64,000 bases of DNA from Calonectria ilicicola (lineage: Eukaryota > Ascomycota > Sordariomycetes > Hypocreales > Nectriaceae), in NCBI GenBank assembly GCA_020809705.1, contig CP085831.1, positions 1,054,001 to 1,118,000 of the forward strand, read 5' to 3'. Of this stretch, positions 43,101 to 56,728 are shown one piece after another (position 1 is the first letter of the stretch; each line of letters starts with the position of its first letter). The translations under genes were made by a program, and so were the position numbers. The notes under the pieces were generated by a model, which worked only from the letters and a program-made list of their open reading frames with translations, ran no database searches and had not been told where the DNA came from.

Positions 43101-46020
43101 GCAGAACTAGAAAAAGACTATAAAAAAGTACCTACTAAAGGTTGAAGATCACGCTTTATTAGATGAAATATATAATAAGCTCCATTATAATGGAAAGATG
43201 TAATATGCAAAGGGACCAGTATTAATAGTCTATCTTACATTTATTATCTGAAGAGTTATAAATAGCAAAAGAAAGGGCAGAGTGATTATAGACCTTTAAC
43301 CTCTGAACCGACTAGCTATTTTTAATATATACCCTTTACTAGATTAGGATGATATTATGTTGAAAATAAAGGGTATAAAGTAATTTTCAATATTTAATAA
43401 AATAGGTTTTTTTATCAACTACCTATATTTAAAGAGTATCAGAATTAAATAATTATTATATCTAACTAAGATTTAGAGGAATCTAATATTACATTAATAG
43501 AATTTAAGAATATATCTACTTTTATATAAAGATTTTAAAATAGGCTTTTTAATAATTATAAGGGCTTTGTATAAGTCTATATCAATAATATTATTATCTT
43601 TTCCACTATATTTAAAAAGTATTTATAATACTTTAAAAGAGTATTACAAATTATCCTTAAAAATAGGATAAAGATCGTAGTAGATAAGTCATTTCTAGTA
43701 TACCTAAGGGTATAGTTGCTTGGATTTATTGTGGATAGAAATGAGATCTAGAAAATAGGAGACTGGCTAGCAGCCTTTGCTAAAATGGTGATGCTAACTA
43801 GCCTAGGAGAGCTTGAAATTTATCTAGGAATGGCTGGTTTCCTTTATTAAGGAATACTATGATTTGAAGTAAGAGCAAGGCTATTGTAAAAAAGAAAGAT
43901 AGAATTATTATAGGAAGTTAGAAAGAATAATGAGATCTTATTAGATTTATTAAGGCCTGCTAGAAGGAAGAAAACCTTCTTAAAGAAGTTTAAACCTACT
44001 AAAAGAGAGTTAGAATTATTTAAAGATCTATAACAATTTCTTACAAACTAGTTCCTATTATATCACTATAATTTAACTAAATTACTATTCTTTAAATTAG
44101 ATGTATGTAAGAACGGATTTGGCTTGTATGTCTTTTAATTATATAGGGAATGGGATTAAAAAGCAATCCTAGGGAAAGATATCCCTACTAATAATCTAAA
44201 GCCAATTATGTTCCTTTCTTAGTTAATTTTAATAATTAAAAAGAAGTATAGCTTTACTAAAGTGGAGGTAATAGTGGTTGGCTGGGTAGTTAGATGATTG
44301 AGAAAAATAGTTTAATTAAACCAAAATCTAGTTAATATTATTACTAATTATATAATAACTTAAGGAATTATTATATATATATCCTTTAATACCCTTAACC
44401 TAAATAAAGCTAATCTTAAGCTAATAAACATTATAAACTACCTATTAGCCTTTTAACTTTATATATTTTATATCCTAGGAACACTAAATATAATACTAGA
44501 TATCTTATCTTAATTACTGGTTGAAGAATTATTATACCAGGATATTATAAAGAGTAAATTTAATAAATTAAAAGCAATTGTTAACTTGGTAGTAGTAGAA
44601 ATTGTACTTACTTTAGAATTAAAATCGAAGATTTTATAAGGATATTTAAAGGATAAAAAGCTATAGTAGATTTAAGAGCACTTGTATAAGACTTAATAGG
44701 AAAGAGATTAAAATGACTAGATATATGAAAAATTATATAAATTATAGGTATTAGTAGAAGATAGAATGCTATATTATATCAATTATTATAAGAAGAAAAG
44801 GATTTACATCCCCTATTTAGTAATCAAAATTATCCTCATAGCCGTTTATAATGACCGAGAACACCTAGATTTTTATAAAATAATTTCTAAGTTGGAATAA
44901 GTGTATTTCTATAGGATAGCTAAAATAGTAAAAAGGTTTATTGCATATTGCCTAATATATTAAGAAAACACCATTAATTGTAAGTAGAAAATAGGAGAAC
45001 TACAGTCAATTCTAACTATTTTAAGGGTATTTTATACTGTAGCATTAGATTTTATTACAGACCTACCTATAGAAAACTCCTAAAGGATAATATAGGCTAT
45101 CCTAGGGTATATTAAATTGGATATAATCTACCTAATAAGTTACTTATTTTTGAAAAAGATAATAATAACTGTAGGACACTTGTCATATACGATTAAAGAA
45201 TGGGTAATTATATTCTTATAATTATAGATAATGTATAATTAGGGAATCCTAGTATAAATTTTAATAGATAGAGATATAAAGTTTACAAGTGCCCTTTAGA
45301 GAGCTATATTAGCCTTCCTTAAAGCTATATACCTTATCTCAATAACACATTATTCTTAAACTAATAGTAATACTAAAAGGAAAAATTAATTAATTAAGAT
45401 AGCCATACGGTACTACACCACTATAGAGCCAGATATAGCATGGATATAAGTGCTTCTAGTAATACAATATCACTTAAATAATACTATTTTAAATAATATT
45501 AAAAGATTATTAAATAAATTAGTCTATAGATTTAAACTAAGGATAGTAGTAGACTTTATTATACCTACTAGCATAACCGATAAAAAGATAGATAAAATCA
45601 CAATAAGTATCTTACAAAAGTTATACTTACATAAAGCCATATTTCTTATCAACACTACAACAAAATTATCAAAAATACAATATAATAATAGCCATACACC
45701 GGTAGAAATCAACCAAGGAAATATTATTTACCTCAGATTACACAATAGATACCATTTACCAGGAAAGCCGAAAAGGAAATAGTCACCAACCCAAGCTAGA
45801 CCCTACCAAGTAGTACACAAAATTCACCAGCAGGCCGTAGAACTCGACTTCCCTCCGCATTGGAGAGTGCACCCAATAGTCTCTATCGCGCACATATGGA
45901 AGCCACAGCAAGGCGAAACAGGACAGAAGATTGTAGAGAGAAATGGAAAAGGAAAAAGGATTTTGGAAGGAAGTGACAATGTAAGAGTAGATAGTGACCA
46001 CAAGAAAGATGGTCTTAGCT
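40153..46020 (+). pseudogene. Gypsy-C pol remnant with dead catalytic site
   Basis: RIPed protein text can be followed through RT (RVIIDL...PLNRLAIFNIYPLLD near 43280-43340), the palm where YIDD has become YINN (43578-43589, GAT to AAT twice), an RNase H part (LFFKLDVCKNGFGLYVF, 44090), and integrase (VALDFITDLPIENS at 45040; LIDRDIKFTSAL at 45260). The last part, 45450-45782 and on to 46020, is nearly unmutated (SPTQARPYQVVHKIHQQAVE, HWRVHPIVSIAHIW) and is the C-terminal integrase end. Most stops are TAG/TAA. Confidence 0.8.
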
Positions 46021-46079
46021 GGTTAGGAAACTTTTGAGCTATCGGGACGATAGTCATTTCTTTGAGTAAGGGGGGCACT

Positions 46080-46354
46080 TGTTATAACTCTTCTTTAGAT
46101 ACATAAGACCAATGAGTCACGTGTAGCTTTCAACCTTCTATAAGTAGAAGCTACCTAGTAGAATAGAGAAGACAAGCATATTCAATCTCATACTACAGGA
46201 CCTACCTTTCCGTATTGTGAGGCGAAATCGCTGCATCTAACCTTCCGCTGGCTGATATTGACTTGTTATATTAGGGACCTCATCATCTAACCAAACTACT
46301 TACCTCTAGCTAGATCCAACGTACTAAGGGTTGACTACACCCAGAAGTGTAACA
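46080..46354 (+). repeat. Gypsy-C 3' LTR
   Basis: 275 bp, the less mutated copy; preceded by AAGGGGGGCACT and followed by aacgt, which is both TSD and MITE terminus. Confidence 0.92.
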
Positions 46355-46782
46355 AACGTACGTGATAAGCGAGCGCCCCAGACAAGCGAGCGCCCCATAT
46401 AAATTTTTACCTTAATTTAAGATTTTTAAGAATTCCTTAAAAATTCAAATTAAGTTTAAATTTAATAAAAATGTTTAAATAAGCTTATTAAAATTATAAT
46501 TATATATTATATTTTTTTTAGATTTTTTAGATTTTTATATAATTAATTATTATAATTTTTTATATTTACATTATATAAATAACTATTTAAATATATAAAA
46601 GAATATTTAAAAATAAAAAGACTTTATTATATAATAATCTCCTTTTTAAATAGCTTATATTAATTTTTTTAGATTTTAATTATTAAAATTGTAGGTTTTA
46701 GAATCTTAAAAATAGATATTTTTAGATGCACAGTATCGTGAGGCGCTTGCTTGTTCGGGGCGCTCGCTTATCATGTACGTTA

Positions 46783-49700
46783 TATAATATAAAAAAAATC
46801 TAAAATAAAAAAAAATATATTATTCTTACTTATTTAAAAAATTTAAAGCCCTAATCTAACTATTACTTCTAAATTAAATAATTTTTAAAAACCTTTCTTT
46901 TAATATTCCTCTTTTTAATTAATTAAATATTTTTTAAAAAATTCATTTATTATATTAAATATATTTATTCTAATATTAGATTCTTTTATTTATTAATCTT
47001 CTTTAGCTATAAACCCTTTCTATTTAATAAAAAAATATTTAATTAATTTATTATAATACTATTAAATCCTTAATTAAGTAATTTTATTTACTTTCTAGTA
47101 ATCTATAACTTTTAATTCTTTAATTACTATTAATAATAAAGAAAATTATACTCTTTTAAATAAATCCTTATCTTATTATAATTTTTAAATATAAGTAATA
47201 AAAATTACTAAATATACTCTTTAATAAAAGAAAAAGTTAAATTTTATAGCTTATTAATAGATTTTATATACTATTTAGTAAAATCTAGCTTAAATTAATA
47301 ATTATTTTCTTTTTAGTTTTCTTAATAAATAATATCTATTATATAATCTAAGATAAATAATATTTTCTTGATTAATTTCTACTAATATATAATTATTATT
47401 ATATTATATTTTTAATAATCTTATTATAATATTAATAAAAAATATAGCTTTATAAAAATATAATTTTTATAAAATACTTATTATAATTTTATTAATTTCT
47501 TTATTCATTATACTAATAAATATAATAAAATTTACTATTATTCTTAATTTAAATCTATAAACTAATTTATTTAATAATCTTCTAATATTATTTAAAATAA
47601 TATTATTTAAATAATATTATATTATTAAAAATACCTATATCTATATTACATCCAGCTTTATTATAATATAATATTATATAACTATCTTAACTAATTAGTT
47701 CTTCTATTTAACATTACTATTAATCTAAAAATAATATATAATTAAAATAAAGTATATAATTTTTAAAAAGGCTAATATAGCTCTTTAAAAGGCACTAATA
47801 AACTTTATATCTTTATCTATTAAAATTTATACTAAGATTCCTTAATTATATATTATTTATAATTATAAAAATATAATTATCTATTCTTTAATTATATATA
47901 ATAAATACCTTATAATTAGTATTATCTTTTTTAAAAATAAATAACTTATAAGGTAGATTATATCTAATTTTATATACCTTAAAATAACCTATATTATTCC
48001 TTAGGAATTTTCTATAAATAAATCTATAATAAAATCTAATATTATAATATAAAATACTTTTAAAATAATTAGAATTAATTATAATTTTCTTATTTTTTAT
48101 TTATAATTAATAATATTTTCTTAATATATTAAGTAATATATAATAAACCTTTTTACTATTTTAATTATTTTATAAAAATATATTTATTCTAATTTAGAAA
48201 TTATTTAATAAAAACCTAAATATTCTTCATTATTATAAATAATTATAAAAATAATTTTAATTACTAAATAAAAAATATAAATCCTTTTCTTCCTATAATA
48301 ATTAATATAATATAATATTCCATCTTCTACTAATATTTATAATTTATATAATTTTTTATTTATTTAATTATTTTAATCTCTTTCCTACTAAATCTTATAT
48401 AAATACTTTTAAATCTACTATAACCTTTTATTTTTTAAATATCCTTATAAAATTCTTAATTTTAGCTTTAAAGTAAATATAATTTCTATTATTACTAGAT
48501 TAATAATTACTTTTAACTTATTAAATTCACTTTTTATAATATTTTAATATAATAATTCTTGAATTAATAACTAAAATAAAGTATTTAATATTATATTTAA
48601 TATTCTTAAAATATAAAATATATAAAATTAAAAAATTAATAAATAATTTATAATATTTATTAATTTAAAATTAACTTTATTTAAATTAAAAATATTAATA
48701 TATATATATATAATAATTCTTTAAATTATTATATAATTAATAATAATATTAATTAAATTTTAATTTAATTAAACCATTTTTCTTAATTATCTAATTACTT
48801 AACTAACTATTATTACCTTTACTTTAATAAAACTATACTTTTTTTAATTATTAAAATTAATTCAAAAAAGAATATAATTAGCTTTAAATTATTAATAAAG
48901 ATATCTTTTCCTAAAATTACTTTCTAATTCTACTTTTTATATAATTAAAATATATATAAATTAAATTTATTCTTATATATATCTAATTTAAAAAATAATA
49001 ATTTAATTAGATTATAATAATATAAAAGGAATTAATTTATAAGAAATTATTATAAATCTTTAAATAATTTTAACTTTCTTTTAATAGATTTAAATTTCTT
49101 TAAAAAGATTTTCTTTCTTTTAATAAGCCTTAATAAATCTAATAAGATTTTATTATTTTTTCTAATTTTTTATAATAATTCTATCTTTCTTTTTTATAAT
49201 AGCCTTACTCTTACTTTAAATTATAATATTCTTTAATAAAAAAAACTAGCTATTTCTAAATAGATTTTAAGCTTTTCTAAGCTAATTAATATTACTATTT
49301 TAATAAAAGCTATTAATTAATCTCTTATTTTCTAGATTCTATTTCTATTTACTATAAATTTAAGTAATTATATTTTTAAATATATTAAAAATAATTTATT
49401 TATTATAATCTTTATTTTATTTTTAAAAATAATTTATAATATTCTTTTAAAATATTATAAATATTTTTTAAAAATAATAAAAAAGATAATAATATTATTA
49501 ATATAAACTTATATAAAGCCTTTATAATTACTAAAAAGCCTATCCTAAAATCTTTATATAAAAGTAAATATATTTTTAAATCCTATTAATATAATATTAG
49601 ATTTTTCTAAACCTTAATTAAATATAATAATTATTTAATTCTAATACTCTCTAAATACAAATAATTAATAAAAAAACCTTATTTTATTAAATATTAAAAA

Positions 49701-52700
49701 CTACTTTATACTCTTTATTTTTAATATAATATTATCTTAATCTAATAAAAAGTATATATTAAAAATAACTAATTAATTTAAAGATTAAAGATTTATAATT
49801 ACTTTATCTTTTTTTTATTATTTATAACTCTTTAAATAATAAATATAAAATAAATTATTAATATTAATTTTTTTATATATTATATCTTTTTATTATAATA
49901 AAGCTTATTATATATTTTATTTAATAAAATATAATCTTTAATCTTTAATAGGTACTTTTTTATAATCTTTTTCTAATTTTACTATCTATTAATTAAATCT
50001 ATTTATATTTTATTTTCTTCTTTTATTAAGATAATATTTTAATTCTTATAAATATTAAATTTATTAATTAATTTAATTATTTTAATTATAACTTTTAGAT
50101 CTAAATTTATAATTAAAACTTTATATTTATTATATATAAAAGGAATATCTTTTACCTTAGTTATTTTATAATTTAGTATTTTTATATTAATTTTTATAAG
50201 ATTTATATTAATTTTAATAAAATTATAATTATTCTTAGCTTTTTTTAAAGTTATTATAAATACTTCTTTTATCTTAAAAATTTAATCTTATATTATCTTA
50301 AGTATAATATCTTTTAAAATAAAATAAACTTATTCTTTAATCTATTTATTTATAATTATTATAATTTTCTTTTTCTTTTAAATAATCATTTTTTTATTAA
50401 ATATATTATAAATTTAAATTAATTTAAGAAAAAATCTATTAAAAATTATATTAAATATTCTAAGTTATTTAATTATTAAATAAAAAGAGTCTATTTATCT
50501 ATTTTTATTTTAGGTTTTTAATAGAGTATTTTAATATATTTAGATAAAAATAGTCTCCTAAAAGCTGATTATAACTATATATATATTAATAACTTTCTTT
50601 AAAATTTCTTATAGTTTTTTATAGAAAATTTTTACTTAATATTTAAGGTTTTATATTAAATAAAAAATAACTTTTAGCTTAATAAAATCTACTTTAATAT
50701 TATACTTAAATAAAAAATTTATTCTTAATAATAGTTTAAGTTCTAGTATTTCCATTATATTTATAGTAATAATAAAGTAATTACTTACTTTTTCTTCTTA
50801 TATAATTTTAATAAAATAAAAGTTAAAGATAACTATTTTAATAACTATAAGCTAAAATTTAATACTATTTATCTTCTTTAAGATGTATAATCTTTATTTT
50901 ACTTTTCTTATATTCTTCTTTAACTAATTATAATCTATTAAAACTATAAAATATCTAATATTAATATATACCTAATAATATTCATTTTTATTATTAAATT
51001 ATATTTTTACTTATATATAAATATTATATTTCTTTTTAAATCTCTTTATAAAGTTAGATTTATTAATTACTTTAATAATTTATACTTTTTAAAAGTTATT
51101 TTCTTTCTTTAAAAGGTTTATATTTATATAATATACTGTTATATATCTAATAAATATTAGAATTCCTTCTTTATTTAAATATCTTTTTTAGAATTATCTT
51201 TAATATTTTTTTAGTAAATATATAATTATTATAAAATAATTATTATTCTTAATCTTAAAAACCTCTTTTATTTTAATAAAAATAAGTTTTAAAGATATAT
51301 TATTAGTTTTTATTTTTATATTATTATTATTAATAATAATTAAAATACTATAGATTCTAGTTCTTAGATCTATTATATAATAATTTATAATAATAATTAA
51401 TTTAATTATTTTCCTTTCTTCTTAAGTTCTTTTAATTATTATTAAAATCTTCTTTTTTTATTATTTATTATTTAGCTTTTATTTAAAATATTTATTATTT
51501 CTAATATTATTATAAATATATCTCTTCTTTAATTTAATTTATTAATAAGAAAGATAATATCTCTTATTTTATTAATTTTAATTAGCTTAATCTTTTTTAC
51601 TATCTTTTTTAGCTATTATATATATCTTTTTAATATTTACTTTTAAATTTTAAAATATTAATTAATCTTTTATTTATTATTTATTCTTTAATTTCTTTTA
51701 TAATTCTTTATAGATTTTATTAACTTTCTTAATATAATTATTTTAAATATTATTTTTTATTAATTTTAAATATAATAAATATAAATTTATTATTAATTAA
51801 TTATATACTATTATTAAAAGTTAATATTCTTTTATTTAACTTACTAATTTAATTTAATTAAATACTTAAGTAATAAAATTATATACTAAAATACTATTTA
51901 AAATACTTTATTAATTATATTTAGCTATCTTTATTTAATATATTATTTATCTTTTCTTTATTTTAAATTTTTTCTAAATTATATTAAAAAAATCTTTATA
52001 ATAATTATAAATCTTTTTTATTCTTTTAAATTTAATTAATAATAATATTATTTTAATATAAATCTTTAAAATAAACTTTAAATATTTTATTAAATATAAT
52101 TATAATTAATATTTAAATTATCCTTCTAAATAGATTTAATTACTTAGATCTACATTTTAATATTTATAAAAATAACTTACTTACTATTATATTATAATCT
52201 TTCTTCCTTAGCTTTCTTTATCCTACTATTAAACTAAAAAAAACTAATATTTTTAATTTAAATAATTAATTATTTTTATATATTCCTAAATTTTAATATC
52301 CTACTAATTCTAGCTTTTTATTAAATAATTTTATCTATTTTAATATAATTTATAATCTAATTTCTTCTTTATAATTTTAAATAAAATTTCTTTTATTAAT
52401 ATTTTATATTATCTTTTAATTAAGAAATAATATAAAATAGTTCTTTTTTAATTTTAAATAATATTAGCTTTAATTATAAGAAAGTTATATTTAATTTATT
52501 AATACTTTTTAATATAAAAAGATATAATAGAATAAATTTATCCTAACTTTTACTTTTCTTCTATTTACTAATTAAACTTAAATTTATTTCTTCTATTAGT
52601 TTAGTTAATTAATTAATAGTCTTATTTCTTTTAGCTAGATCTACTATTTTTAGTTTCTATTATAGGTTTTTTAGCATTTCTTTTATTTTATTACTTAATA

Positions 52701-53486
52701 GTAGTAGTTTTACTATCCCTCCTAATCCTTCTAATCTTTAAATCTTAAGATTAATAGTATTTAAGTTTATTTCTTATTACTTTTAAAATAGGTTTAATAT
52801 AGCTAAGATTAAAATATCCTTACTTAATATTATCTTTTATTTATTAAAATTAATTAGACTTTTATAAATTTAAATTATATTTAATAATATTAATTTTCTT
52901 TTTAAAATTAAATTAAATTATATTTTTAATCTTATTATTTTTATTATTTAGATTATTATTTATATATTTTTAAAAATTAATATTAAATTTTCTTTTATTT
53001 TTAACTTTTTTAATAAAGTATAAATAAAATAATCTAATTTATAAGAAAAGATTCTATTATTTTTTATCTTAATAAGAATCTTTTTAATTAAATTCTAGGT
53101 AATTCTAATAATATAAAGATCTATAATATTCTAATATTTTAAAAATTCTTCTTCTTATAAAACTCTTATTATTATAAATTGGTTATTTTTATTATACTTC
53201 TAGCTAAATAAGGTCTCTAGATTACTAAAAATAATTATATTAATAAATCTCTTTTCTTTAATAAAAAACTTAAAATTATATTTAAAAAATCCTTAAAATT
53301 TATATATTATTATTAATTTAATTAATTTAATATTTAATTAAATTAATTATTTAATTAATAAATTAAATTTTCTTTTTATTTAATTAGTTTTATTTATAAA
53401 GAAATAATTTTCTTTATTTTATTATTTTTATATTCTTTCTTTTAAACTAAAGCTACTTAATTTAAAACTTAATAATTATTATTACT
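46783..53486 (-). pseudogene. Gypsy-D internal coding remnant (integrase to gag), saturated by RIP
   Basis: Read leftward, 53.5-52.5 kb corresponds to the Gypsy-C first ORF region, and 47.8-47.6 kb to its integrase (shared landmark AGGCTAATATAGCTCT). G and C are so depleted that no frame survives beyond a few dozen codons. No other gene was found in these 6.7 kb. Confidence 0.7.
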
Positions 53487-53760
53487 TATTATACTTCTAA
53501 ATATAATTAACCTTTAATATATAAGATCTAGTTAATAATAAATATATTAATTAGATAATAAGATCTTTAATATAATAAATTAATATTAACTAGTAAAAGG
53601 TTAGATATAGTAGTTTTATTTTATAATATAGAAAGATATATCCTATAGTATAAGATTAAATATGCTTATTTTTTTATTCTACTAGGTAGCTTCTACTTAT
53701 AGTAAGCTAAAAGTTATATATAACTTATTAGTCTTATATATTTAAAAAAGAGTTATAATA
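53487..53760 (-). repeat. Gypsy-D LTR (5' LTR in element sense)
   Basis: 274 bp; the inner side (left of 53487) shows the RIPed primer-binding region AATAATTATTATTACT, outer end AGTTATAATA, then TSD ataaa. Confidence 0.85.
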
Positions 53761-53765
53761 ATAAA

Positions 53766-54325
53766 GCTCTTTTTTACTAGATTTAGCCCTTTAAATATAA
53801 ACTTATTATACTTTTATATAATATTTTTTATAATCTTATATATTTTTTTAATAAATTCTTAATTATTTATATTAAGATTAATAATATAAAGTTAGAATAT
53901 TTAAAGTTTATATATAATAAGTTTTATTTTTTAAATAATTATAAATTTAAAAATATTAATATTTATATTTAGTATATTTTTAATAAATTATAATTAATAT
54001 TTAATATATAATATAAAAGATAATTACTTATAAAGAGTATTATTAATATACTTTTTAATAAATAAATAATTTTAATTTTAAAAAATATAATATTTAAATA
54101 ATATTATATTAAAGGTAATAAAGAATATATATTAAGATTTATAATTTTAATAAGAGAAGTTATTTTAAGTATAATTATTTAAGTTTTTATAAGGGTAATC
54201 TTATTATTATAAATTAATTGTATTTTAATTAGGTAAATTATATATTTAAATTTAGTTGTATTTATTATTATTATAACTTTAAAGCTCTTTTTAAAGTAAA
54301 GCTTATAATTTACTAAAATAATTAA
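53766..54325 (-). repeat. R1b repeat, inverted copy
   Basis: GCTCTTTTTTACTAGATTTAG... to ...CTTATAATTTACTAAAAT. It pairs with 58465-59027 over its length, and its right half is the reverse complement of the R1 start. Gypsy-D was inserted at its left end. Confidence 0.55.
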
Positions 54326-54593
54326 AATACTATTATATAGTTTTCTTATTACTAGATTTATTAATAGTAGTAACTTTATAATAAAATTTATTATAATTAA
54401 GTTTTATAATTATTAGGTTATTTGTAAGGGTTATAGTAGTTTATATAGTTTATATTATTATAATTTAATTTATTTATAAATAATATATTTTTTTAATATA
54501 TTTAATTATTTTTCTTTTTATATAATTAAATAAATAATTTTATTTAATTTATTTAAGTATTTTATTTATCTTTTAATATTTATATAATAGGTA

Positions 54594-55017
54594 ACGTACA
54601 TGATAAGCGAGCGCCCCGAACAAGCGAGCGCCCCATGATACTATGCACCTAAAAATACCTATTTTTAAGATTCTAAAACCTATAATTTTAATAATTAAAA
54701 CTTAAAAAAATTAATATAAATTATTTAAAAAGGAGATTATTATATAATAAAGTCTTTTTATTTTTAAATATTTTTTTATATATTTAAATAGCTATTTATA
54801 TAATATAAATATAAAAAATTATAATAATTAGTTATATAAAAATCTAAAAAAATCTAAAAAAATATAATATATAATTATAATTTTAATAAATTTATTTAAA
54901 TATTTTTATTAAATTTAAACTTAATTTGAATTTTTAAGGAATTCTTAAAAATCTTAAATTAAGGTAAAAATTTATATAGGGCGCTTGCTTGTCTGGGGCG
55001 CTCGCTTATCATGTACA
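54594..55017 (-). mobile_element. MITE, copy 3 (424 bp, inverted)
   Basis: Reverse orientation to copies 1 and 2. Ends ACGTACATGATAAGCGAGCG and ...TCGCTTATCATGTACAT, flanked by TA (54592-54593, 55018-55019). Same 13-mer pairs at both ends; the interior reads as the reverse complement of copy 1. Confidence 0.85.
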
Positions 55018-55019
55018 TT

Positions 55020-56700
55020 ATTTATATATATCTTAAATTAATTCCTTTTATAAGTTCTTTAATACTTATAATTTTATTTCTTAATTATTTATTTATTTAT
55101 TATATTCTTAAATTTATAAAAATAATTAGTTTTCTTGTTTTAATTAGTATTCTTTATATCTAGTTTTTATAATAATTTTATTTTTTTATATTTTAATAAT
55201 ATATTTTTATATTTTTTATATAAATATTTTAAAGAATATTTATTTTAAATATTCTTTTTTTATTATTTTAAATAATTAGGTGTAATTTTTCTTTATTATT
55301 TTTTTATTCTATTTATATTTTTAAAATATAATTTAATAAGTTAGTTTTAAGTTTAATAGGTTTATTAGAGTTAAAGATAGTTAATATAAGTTCTACTAGA
55401 ATTATATTATATATTTTTTTAAATACCTTTTATATATTATTTTTTTTATTATATTTTATTAGGGGTATTATAATTTTATTAAAATTTTTAATAAATTTTT
55501 AATAATAATTAATAAATCTTAAAAAGAATTATATATTTTTTAAGTTTTTTAATTTTAATTATTCTTTTATTATTATAATTTTCTTTAGATTTATATAAAT
55601 TTTATTATAAAAGATAATATATTTTAAAAATTCTACTTTTTTAATATAAAATTTATTTTTTAAGGTTTTATAAGTAGATTTATATTTTTAAGTAGCTTTA
55701 ATATTTTATAAATATATTTTATATATTCTTCTTTATTATTAAAAAAAATTAAAATATTATTTAAATAGTATATAATAAATATATTTAAATATTCTTTTAA
55801 TATATAGTTTATTATTTATTAGAATAATATAAGTATATTAGTAAGTTTAAATAATATAATTAAATACTTAAATAATTGAATTTTATTTTAAAAGCTATTT
55901 TTTACTTATTTTCTAGTTTAATATAGATTAAATTATAGGCCTTTTTAAGATTAAGTGTTATAAATATCTTTTTTTTAAAGAGTTTATTTTTTATTTTATT
56001 TTTTATAATAATTTTATTTAGTTATTAGTAGTTTATTATTAGTTAGAGTTTTTTATTTTTCTTTAATATAAATATAATAGGGTATTTTACTTTAAATATA
56101 AAGATTTTAATATATTCTTTTTTAAGTATTTTTTTAATATATTTTTTAAGTATTTCTAATTTATTTTAATTAAATTAATATATAAAAAATAATTTTATTA
56201 TTTTCTTATTTTTAAGATTTATTTTATAATTCTATATTTTATATATTAATAATCCTATTTCTAATTCTTTTATAAATAATTTTTTATATATTTAATATTA
56301 TAATAATATATTTTATAATTATTTTTATTTTTTTATTATTTCTTTTATTATTTAAGGTATTTATTAAATTATTTAAATTATTATTTTAAATATATTATTA
56401 TTTTCTTAATATATTATATATTATTTTAATATTTATATTATATTTCTTTTAATAGAGTGCTTATTATAGGTCTACTTTTTTTAACTTTATTTTTATTATT
56501 TTTATTAGTTAAAGTTTAAGATTTTTTTATTTTTATATTTAAATTATATTCTTTTTCTTTTAAAATATTATCTTTAAATATTATTTAGTTAATTTTTTAA
56601 TTAATTTTAAAATTTATAATTCTTAATTATAAATATTTTAAAATAATATTATATTCTTTTATTAATATTATATTTATTATAATTTTTTAATTTTTTTTAT
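55020..56700 (-). pseudogene. Inverted RIPed Gypsy pol remnant (RT)
   Basis: Read on the minus strand, about 55.98-55.60 kb gives an RT: ITLNLKKAYNLIYIKLENK-stop-KIAFKI corresponds to the [15 protein letters not shown]...WKTAF motif seen in Gypsy-B. The palm reads YLNNILIFFNNKEEY with YLNN at 55767-55756, i.e. the catalytic Asp pair turned to Asn by G-to-A. No LTRs were found, so the element limits are unknown. It is closer to Gypsy-B than to C in this motif. Confidence 0.65.
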
Positions 56701-56728
56701 TAATAAATACTTTAAAATAATTAATCTT

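Larger units (their letters stand above)
39312..46354 (+). mobile_element. Gypsy-C: RIPed Ty3/Gypsy element in the MITE
   Basis: 7043 bp with 275-bp LTRs, TGTTATAACTC...GTGTAACA at the 3' copy. TSD aacat (39307-39311) versus aacgt (46355-46359): they differ by one G-to-A change. TGGTAGCAATTG follows the 5' LTR by 2 bp as the likely primer-binding site; GGGGGG precedes the 3' LTR. The first ORF and the last 0.6 kb are little mutated, the pol middle is wrecked. Confidence 0.92.
39308..46780 (+). mobile_element. MITE, copy 2, split by Gypsy-C 4 bp from its left end
   Basis: The left end ACAT (39308-39311, RIPed ACGT, after TA) and the main part 46360-46780 (followed by TA) add up to 425 bp once Gypsy-C and one TSD copy are removed, matching the 424 bp of the other copies. 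The right end CGCTTATCATGTACGT is intact. Confidence 0.85.
36759..53760 (-). mobile_element. Gypsy-D: inverted, heavily RIPed Gypsy of the Gypsy-C family
   Basis: Both LTRs (36759-37032 and 53487-53760, 274 bp each) are the reverse complement of the Gypsy-C LTR after RIP, flanked by the TSD ataaa (36754-36758, 53761-53765). Next to the left LTR the polypurine side is recognisable (rc of GTAAGGGGGG); next to the right LTR the primer-site side (rc of TGGTAGCAATTG). The internal region near 52.58-52.81 kb aligns with Gypsy-C 40.20-40.50 kb reversed, and 47.66-47.82 kb with its integrase. MITE copy 2 with Gypsy-C sits inside. The empty site looks like an R1b repeat (ATTTATAATAAAGCTCT, cf. 58465). 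Confidence 0.85.
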
